DNA from: Cryphonectria parasitica EP155
Lineage: Eukaryota; Ascomycota; Sordariomycetes; Diaporthales; Cryphonectriaceae
Assembly (NCBI RefSeq): GCF_011745365.1
Contig: NW_024468917.1
Location: forward strand, 186,001 to 250,000
Direction: 5' to 3'
DNA: 64,000 nt
Below are positions 58,476-64,000 of this stretch, one piece after another. Numbering within the stretch: the first letter of the stretch is position 1; each line of letters starts with the position of its first letter. The notes below the pieces were generated by a model. The model was not told the DNA's origin and searched no databases. It worked only from the letters and a program-made list of their open reading frames with translations. A program made the position numbers and the translations under genes.

Positions 58476-58961
58476 CTTGACGGATTTGCTGGGTGCTGTT
58501 GCTGCCACAGGTTTGGTTGTCGTGGATGGAGAATTTGTTGGTGCGGTCTTGAGAGGGCGGGCAGTCAAAGTTTGGAAAAAAGCGTGTGCATTTGTTGCAG
58601 GGGTCCATTTTCGTAGCCCTAAGATGTTTCATTGGCTGGAGGGGTACTAGCGCATCAGCAGTCGAGCGGCAGAAGCAGAGCTGCGTAGGGGACGACTTTG
58701 GGCCAGGCATGACCCACCACAGATCTTATCGTCGGCCTCTTATCGAGTCAAGTACCGAGGTACTCTCCTCCTTCTCCAGGTTCTACCCCGGATTCCCACC
58801 TTCCCACGTTGCTAAGAGGAGGAGACGAAGAAGAAGAGGGGGATTTTGACGGTTGAATTTTTGACTCTTCTCTTTTGCAATGTTCATGTATGTAAAGTTG
58901 GTGAAATATGCTCCCAGATGAGCAGCCAGTCGAGTACATACTCGACAGCATAGACACGATC
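58476..58961. promoter_or_regulatory. Bidirectional promoter region, RPL5 / HAD hydrolase
   Basis: The start codons of the two divergent genes lie 486 bp apart. A TAGCCCTAA sequence at 58614-58622 is one mismatch from the AACCCTAA telobox common near ribosomal protein genes. It sits about 140 bp upstream of the RPL5 start codon, a plausible but unproven position. Confidence 0.5.
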
Positions 58962-59897
58962 ATGGCTGCCTCAGCACAACCCAAAGTCATCCTCTTTGAC
59001 ATTGGTGGTGTCGTTGTAAGTGACAACTTCACTCCGACTCCAACTACACCTGCTCCTCCTCGTCCCCCTTCTCTAACATCATGAGCAAAGCTCGCGTCAC
59101 CTTTCCAATCCATCCTGGACTACGAGCTGAGCCTCGGAATCCCACCAGGCTGGGTCAACTACTCCATCTCCAAGACATCACCAGATGGCTACTGGCACCG
59201 GCTGGAGACAGGCCGGATCCCCCTGGACGACGCCTTCTACAGTGGCTTCTCTGAGGACCTACACAGCCCCACGCTGTGGCAGGCCTTCTACGAGACACAG
59301 CGGGCCAAGAACCCGACCTTGCCCAAGGAAACACCGCCCGTTCCCAGACTCGACGCCGAGTGGCTCTTCAACGACATGATGGCAACGGCAAGGCACCCAG
59401 ACCCCTGGATGTTCCCGGCCCTCCAAAAACTCCAGGCGAGCGGCAAGTACATCCTCGCAGCCCTCAGCAATACCATCATCTTCCCGCCTGGACATGAGCT
59501 GCACCGGCCTGACCCTACTGGAGACCCCGTCCGTGGTCTCTTTGATGTCTTCATCTCGTCTGCCCACGTGGGCATGAGGAAGCCCGATCCTCGGGTGTAC
59601 CAGTATGCACTGCAGCAGGTCAACAAGTTCGCCGAGGAGAATGCCAGCTCGGCCAGGGGCAAGAAACTGGGCTGGGGAGAAGGCATCCAGGCTGGTGATG
59701 TTGTCTTTCTGGATGACATCGGGGCGAATCTGAAGGGAGGCAAGAAGGCTGGTTTCCGCACGGTCAAGGTGGACCTGGGCAGGGCGTACCAGGCAGTCGA
59801 CGAGCTGGAGAGGATCACGGGCTTGAAGCTGGCCGGGACTCACCCCAAGGTGGCGATAAGACCAAAGCTGAAGAGCTCAGGAAAGCCAAGGATATGA
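58962..59897 (+). CDS. HAD-superfamily hydrolase (epoxide-hydrolase N-domain-like)
   Basis: Exons 58962-59015 and 59091-59897 give 286 aa, separated by a 75-bp phase-0 intron with a CTAAC branch site. All four HAD motifs are visible: motif I with nucleophile Asp13 (VILFDIGGVV), motif II (ILAALSNTI), motif III Lys (HVGMRKPDPRVYQYAL) and motif IV (VVFLDDIGANLKGGKKAGF). The substitution of the second motif-I aspartate by glycine (D-I-G-G-V), with QSILDYELSLGIPPGWVNY as the cap, matches the subgroup of soluble epoxide hydrolase and ACAD10/11 N-terminal domains. Substrates are unknown; phosphatase activity is possible but the motif-I change may alter it. An in-frame ATG at 58908 would add 18 residues. 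It ends tail-to-tail with the methyltransferase, 73 bp apart. Confidence 0.88.
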
Positions 59898-59970
59898 TTA
59901 GACAGCCATAACCAAACAACAACCAAATACGAGACAAAAGTCCACACAGTAAACAAGTCGAGAGTCCCAT

Positions 59971-60834
59971 CTACTCGGGCTTCCTAGCAACATAGACATA
60001 CAACGAGTCCACATCCTCGACCTTGCCATCGACCGCGATCCTCTCCCACTCCCTTCGGAACAGCGGCCTCGCCTTGGCCTTGAAGTCATCCGACGCAACA
60101 TTCTCAGTCAGACTGCTGTTGACAGTCTGCTCGAAGATCCTGTCGGCCTCCTCGACGCCGTGATACTGCGTACCCTTTCCCGAGATGTTCTCCACCAGGC
60201 TCACCCTCTCGACCCGCAGCCCCTGCGCCTCCAGGACCTCCCTGAAGGACGCCTCCGACTTGATCCAACCCCGACGCGAAGGAAACCTCTCGACCCCCAT
60301 CTCCCGCGCAACCTCCTCCAAGACCAGCCCGGCCCGCAGGTTCCGCTCGTGCGTGACATCAATCACCATCACCCCGCCAGGCCGCAGGAACTCCTTCCAG
60401 TGCGCCACCACGCGGCCCGGCTCGCCCAGCAGCACAAACGCGGTAGAGCACAGCACGGCATCGAACAGACCGCCGCCATCCTCCAGCAGCAGCACAGCCC
60501 TGCTCAGATCCGTCACGTCGTGCTGCACCACCGTGATCCGGCGGCCCAGCACGGGCTCGCGCGCCTGTCTCTCGCGCAGCCGGGCCAGCATGCCCTCCGT
60601 GACGTCGACGGCCACGACGCGGCCCTGCTCGCCCACAAGCTCGGCGGCCAGGAAGGCCTCGCCGCCTGTGCCGCAGCAGAGGTCCAGCACGCGGTCGTTG
60701 GGCCGGAGCGGGGCGTGGGCTATGAAGCGGCGCGAGTAGGCGCCGTGCCATGAGGCGTCGTAGTTGGGGGCTCGGGCGTTGTACATGCGCTGGGCCGCCT
60801 CGGTTTGGGTTTCTTGGCCGAATTGGGTTGCCAT
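59971..60834 (-). CDS. Class I SAM-dependent methyltransferase
   Basis: A single exon encodes 287 aa. The N-terminus (AAQRMYNARAPNYDASWHGAY) is the usual helix before a UbiE/Methyltransf_11 fold. Motif I, the SAM-binding loop, is VLDLCCGTGGEAFLAAELV. The acidic end of beta-2 is VVAVDVTEGMLARLRER, followed by QHDVTDL, FDAVLCSTAFVLL and LRPGGVMVIDV. The post-core region (FREVLEAQGLRVERVSLVENI) and a C-terminal YVYVARKPE strand complete the fold. The substrate cannot be predicted: this family includes quinone, sterol, small-acid and secondary-metabolite methyltransferases. No targeting signal is seen. It converges with the HAD hydrolase gene and lies 1 kb from the acyltransferase gene on the same strand. 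Confidence 0.88.
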   Translation of the reverse strand: MATQFGQETQTEAAQRMYNARAPNYDASWHGAYSRRFIAHAPLRPNDRVLDLCCGTGGEAFLAAELVGEQGRVVAVDVTEGMLARLRERQAREPVLGRRITVVQHDVTDLSRAVLLLEDGGGLFDAVLCSTAFVLLGEPGRVVAHWKEFLRPGGVMVIDVTHERNLRAGLVLEEVAREMGVERFPSRRGWIKSEASFREVLEAQGLRVERVSLVENISGKGTQYHGVEEADRIFEQTVNSSLTENVASDDFKAKARPLFRREWERIAVDGKVEDVDSLYVYVARKPE

Positions 60835-61830
60835 GTTTTGGGGGGATTTGTTTGTGGAGGGTTGTAATGTTGCTTTGTTTGGGACAGTTTTTCTTTCTTT
60901 CTTTCTCTCGAGGTTGAATCCGAGATGTTTTATTGGTGATGATGATGATAATGATGATGATTGACTGTCACAGATGAGCGATGGGGAAAAAGATGATTAA
61001 AGAATTATGACAATTGGCCAACAACCAGTTTTATATTCCATACACACGAGATCTCCAACTCTGGAAACCGACTTCTATCTTAATGCTTCCCGCGGGGCCC
61101 TCGAAAGAGCAAGAAAAAGAAAAGTCCCAGGCTCGATGATCGCCGCATGTCACTATTTACCGCAGCGGATTCCTTATTCAGGCGACAATAATTCCAGCTC
61201 AAAGTCTCTTTTGTCTTCTACTATTCGTGGCCCTATTCAGACCGCAACCTGCTTAGTGACGACAGTGATGATGCAAAATCTTGTTTTTTTTTCTTTCTTC
61301 TTAAGCTGACTGCAGCACACTTGTGCAGTTGACAGTGTGACTCACACCAAGATCAACAAATGATGGCGCATTTGGGTGACCCTGCGCCGGGCTTTGTTTT
61401 TGTTCATTCTTGCTGCTTTCCCGGGTAGGTGATAATATCTCACTGCCGGCGATTGCCAGGAATTTGTTATCGCCGACGTTGAGGAAGAAAACTGTCAGGT
61501 TGACAGAGTCCGTTGAGGTGTGGGAGTGAGTTGAGTTGTGATTCGCAAGATTTGATTGACTTTTCTTGTGTAATATGCTGTCTTGTAAAAGTGTCGGGTT
61601 ACGGTATTGATTACCGCCTTCGCTTCCGCCTCTGGCACTTGCTCAAGTATGAAGATGTCAAGAGGGCTTACACATGTGCTCTTTACTTCAGCATTCACTC
61701 AGAACAAAGGAGGGCAAGGCAGAGAAAACACACAACCACCAATGTACAATGCCAGATTCTACATATTATATATATATACATCTATCAATGTCCCAACAAG
61801 GCAGAGTATATACACTCCATCCTTCTCCTC
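60835..61830. other. Intergenic, methyltransferase promoter side
   Basis: About 1 kb between two minus-strand genes. GAT-type trinucleotide repeats lie at about 60937-60960 and a TA run at 61767-61779. The 3' region of the acyltransferase gene occupies the right end. No gene is supported. Confidence 0.55.
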
Positions 61831-63681
61831 TCACGAGTTCACAACCACCCTCTCCAGCCTCCTCCCTACTCCCATACTCCAGACATCCACCTTGCGATAA
61901 AACCACCCGCTCAGGTACAGCGCCACCCCCGCCAGCCAGACCCACCCAACAACATAAGCCCCGAGCCTCCCAAGCCGCTCCAACAAGCGCGGCATCACCC
62001 AGAACCCGAGGCTGTGCAGGACGGGCCCGTGGACGAGGTAGAAGCTGAAGCTGATGCGGCCGAGGTACTGCGCGGGGCCGGACTCGAGCAGCCGGCGGAG
62101 GGTCGGGGAGCGCATGACACAGGGGATGAGGACGAGTGCGCCGAGGGCCTGGTAGAACATCCACTTGCTGACAGGGAGGTACCACCGCGGGGCCAGCCAG
62201 GCGAGCGTGCGGAAGCCCGGCGTGAACTCGCCGCCCGCGTCAGGGTACGACAGTAAGTAGAGCGCCGCCGTGGTCGCCGCCCACCGCACCGCGCGCTCCC
62301 TGCGCGGCGACAGGAGGGGAGGGCCGGCGAGCGAGGCTGCGAGGGCCCTGTCTCGACTGGACAGCGTGCCTGGGTCCGCCACGCGCAGGAGGTCGACCTC
62401 GCTCAGCACCATCCCGCCCACGAAGACGCCCATATCCCAGTACCCCAGGCAGATTGCATAGGCGCAGAGCCCCACCGCAGCGCCCAACCGCCACCGCGCC
62501 TGCAGGCCCGCCGTGCCCAGCAGGAATGTGTACAGTACCATGCTGCCCCTCAGCTCCTTGGGGATCGTCCACGTGTGTGGGTCGAAGCGCGGGTGCATGT
62601 GTCCAAAGTTGAAAGGGTTCGCCCACTGTCCATACACCACGGTGAAGTTGGCCAGCGCCTTGGGGAGGTGGGGGTGGATGACGGGGTGTTCCTCCCAGGA
62701 ACCGCCCAGCTGCACCCAGGTGAAGGGTTTCGCCGTCGCGTTTTTGTTCTTGTGCAGCACAGAGGAGGGCGGCGAGGACGAGGACGAGGAAGAGGAGGCG
62801 GCGCCGTGGCTACCGCTGGTGAGCATGTCCGGGTCGAGGAGAGAGACTGGGTTGTGTGGGTCATCTCGGTGGTACTCTGCAAAGTCGGTAAACGTAGCAT
62901 TCGCCGTGGCGTTCTTGGCCGGCTTGGGTTTTGGCTTGGGCTTGTCCATGTCCTGATAGAGCACTGCAGGCATGTGCAGCTGGGACGTGATGTTCAGGCA
63001 GAGCTGGTCCGTGATGCCAATCGTCTCGTTCAGGTAGGCTGTCGTCTGGAGCCCCAGCGCGGCAGCAACCCCTTCCTTGCCCTCCACCGCAATGGTTTTG
63101 TTGGGACACTTGCCGTGGTGGAAATACCCCTTGGTGACCGTACCGTTGATCCAGGCCGAGTCAGGGCCCTTGTAGATGGCCTTCTCCGTCTTGAAGACGC
63201 CCACCTGCGCTAGCATGGCCACGATGAACATGCTCACCGCGCAGGGGAGGTACAGCCTGAACACGCGGCGGAATACGGCAGAGCTGAGCTTCTTGTACAC
63301 CTCCTCATGCCGGCGCTGGTGGATGGCCTGCTGAATGTGTCTGCACAGCACATAGCCCGAGATGGCAAAGAAGATAGCCACCATGGGGCGTCCACGGTGC
63401 AAGAGGCAGATGATGGGCAGCTGGGCCCAGTTAGTGTAAGGCTCGGGGCTTTTGGGCGGCCGCGCGCCGTAGCCGAGCATGATGAGCGGTGTCCATGGCC
63501 AGAGGAAGTGGTAGTTGAAAACCAAAAAGCAGGCGACGCCGCGTAGGCCGTCAAGACATTTTATCTTGGACGAGGACGAGGGCCTCTCGTTCTCGGGATG
63601 AACCGCACTGGCACCAGCAGAGGCGGCGTGGCCGTTCATCAAGGCGACGTCCTCATCTCCGTCTGCCGTTTCTCCTTCTCT

Positions 63682-63722
<41 letters not shown>

Positions 63723-63837
63723 CTATCTTGCGATTCTCGTACTGCGGCAGGACGTCGAGGGCGTGTCCAGCGCCATCCTCATCTTCCTTACGCGCGAATG
63801 TAGAATTGTGTCCATTGCCCCAAAGCTGGTGCGACAT
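61831..63837 (-). CDS. Acyltransferase-3 family membrane protein (OafA-like)
   Basis: A single exon encodes 668 aa. The family transfers acyl groups, often acetyl, to sugars or lipids across membranes. A hydrophilic N-tail with a Gly/Arg repeat (GGGGRGGGGRGGRGREG) precedes the family's first helix with KIKCLDGLRGVACFLVFNYH and the conserved His. RPMVAIFFAISGYVLCRHIQ and FRRVFRLYLPCAVSMFIVAM follow. After a large lumenal/extracellular insert of about 200 residues with several N-x-S/T sites, six or more helices run to the end, including YLGRISFSFYLVHGPVLHSL. Length and topology fit fungal members. The substrate is unknown. The start ATG at 63837 lies 163 bp from the window end, so an upstream exon beyond the edge cannot be excluded. 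Confidence 0.88.
63674..63724. repeat. TCC/TCT-rich coding repeat
   Basis: A CCT/CTT-type trinucleotide run on the + strand. Read on the minus strand it encodes the Gly/Arg repeat of the acyltransferase N-tail. Length variation would change the tail without breaking the frame. Confidence 0.85.
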
Positions 63838-64000
63838 GATAAGGAAAAAGAAAGAACATCGATAGAAAAAGAATGAAAAAGAGTGAAATTATCGTCGTCG
63901 TCGATAAGACGTCGCGCGGGCTCCTCAACAATGTCGTTCTTCCTCTGGTGGTGGTAATTCAAGCACATGAAACGAGAAATAAAGAAAAGAGGATGATGGG

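Overview
The window is nuclear DNA of a filamentous ascomycete (Pezizomycotina, most likely a Sordariomycete). The genes have short introns of about 50 to 440 bp with GT..AG ends and CTRAC-like branch sites. The proteins have clear ascomycete orthologues: eIF2-beta, RPL5, HRP1, GYP1, a NASP/Hif1 histone chaperone and a MIM2-like protein. Secreted plant-cell-wall and transporter genes lie between them. Genus and species cannot be read from the sequence. Exon borders were placed by hand from splice motifs, reading frame and protein continuity.

Layout. 1-723: 3' part of an AP-1/Yap-type bZIP factor, cut by the window edge. 4217-5482: secreted pectin methylesterase (+). 6720-8559: MFS transporter (+). 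8922-10030: a five-exon, probably mitochondrial fungal protein of unknown function (-). 10629-12458: eIF2-beta (-), divergent from a MIM2-like mitochondrial import protein at 13065-13638 (+). 14993-15472: four-helix MARVEL-type membrane protein (-). 19343-21802: membrane-anchored PNGase A-like protein (-). 24265-24894: conserved fungal protein of unknown function (-). 24895-33908: 9 kb with no convincing gene. 33909-35076: mitochondrial DUF1279/FAM210-like protein (-). 36260-37403: phytanoyl-CoA dioxygenase family (+). 38394-41753: Hrp1-like two-RRM protein with a 1.4-kb intron (-), divergent from the Rab GAP Gyp1 at 42420-44604 (+). 45561-47377: NASP/Hif1 (-). 48833-52624: 1232-aa leucine-rich-repeat protein of the type often called Mhp1 (-). 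57139-58475: RPL5/uL18 (-), divergent from a HAD hydrolase at 58962-59897 (+). 59971-60834: SAM methyltransferase (-). 61831-63837: acyltransferase-3 membrane protein (-).

Most of these are housekeeping genes with no obvious shared pathway, so I see no biosynthetic cluster or defence island. Three divergent pairs share compact promoters: eIF2-beta/MIM2, HRP1/GYP1 and RPL5/HAD. Several genes converge tail-to-tail.

The gene-poor stretches (0.7-4.2, 15.5-19.3, 24.9-33.9 and 52.6-57.1 kb) hold many long G or C homopolymers, CT/GA microsatellites and A/T tracts. No tRNA, rRNA, CRISPR array or intact transposon was recognised. The best candidates for undescribed biology are the unknown mitochondrial protein at 8.9-10.0 kb, the unknown conserved protein at 24.3-24.9 kb, the long HRP1 intron, and C-tracts placed next to splice sites.
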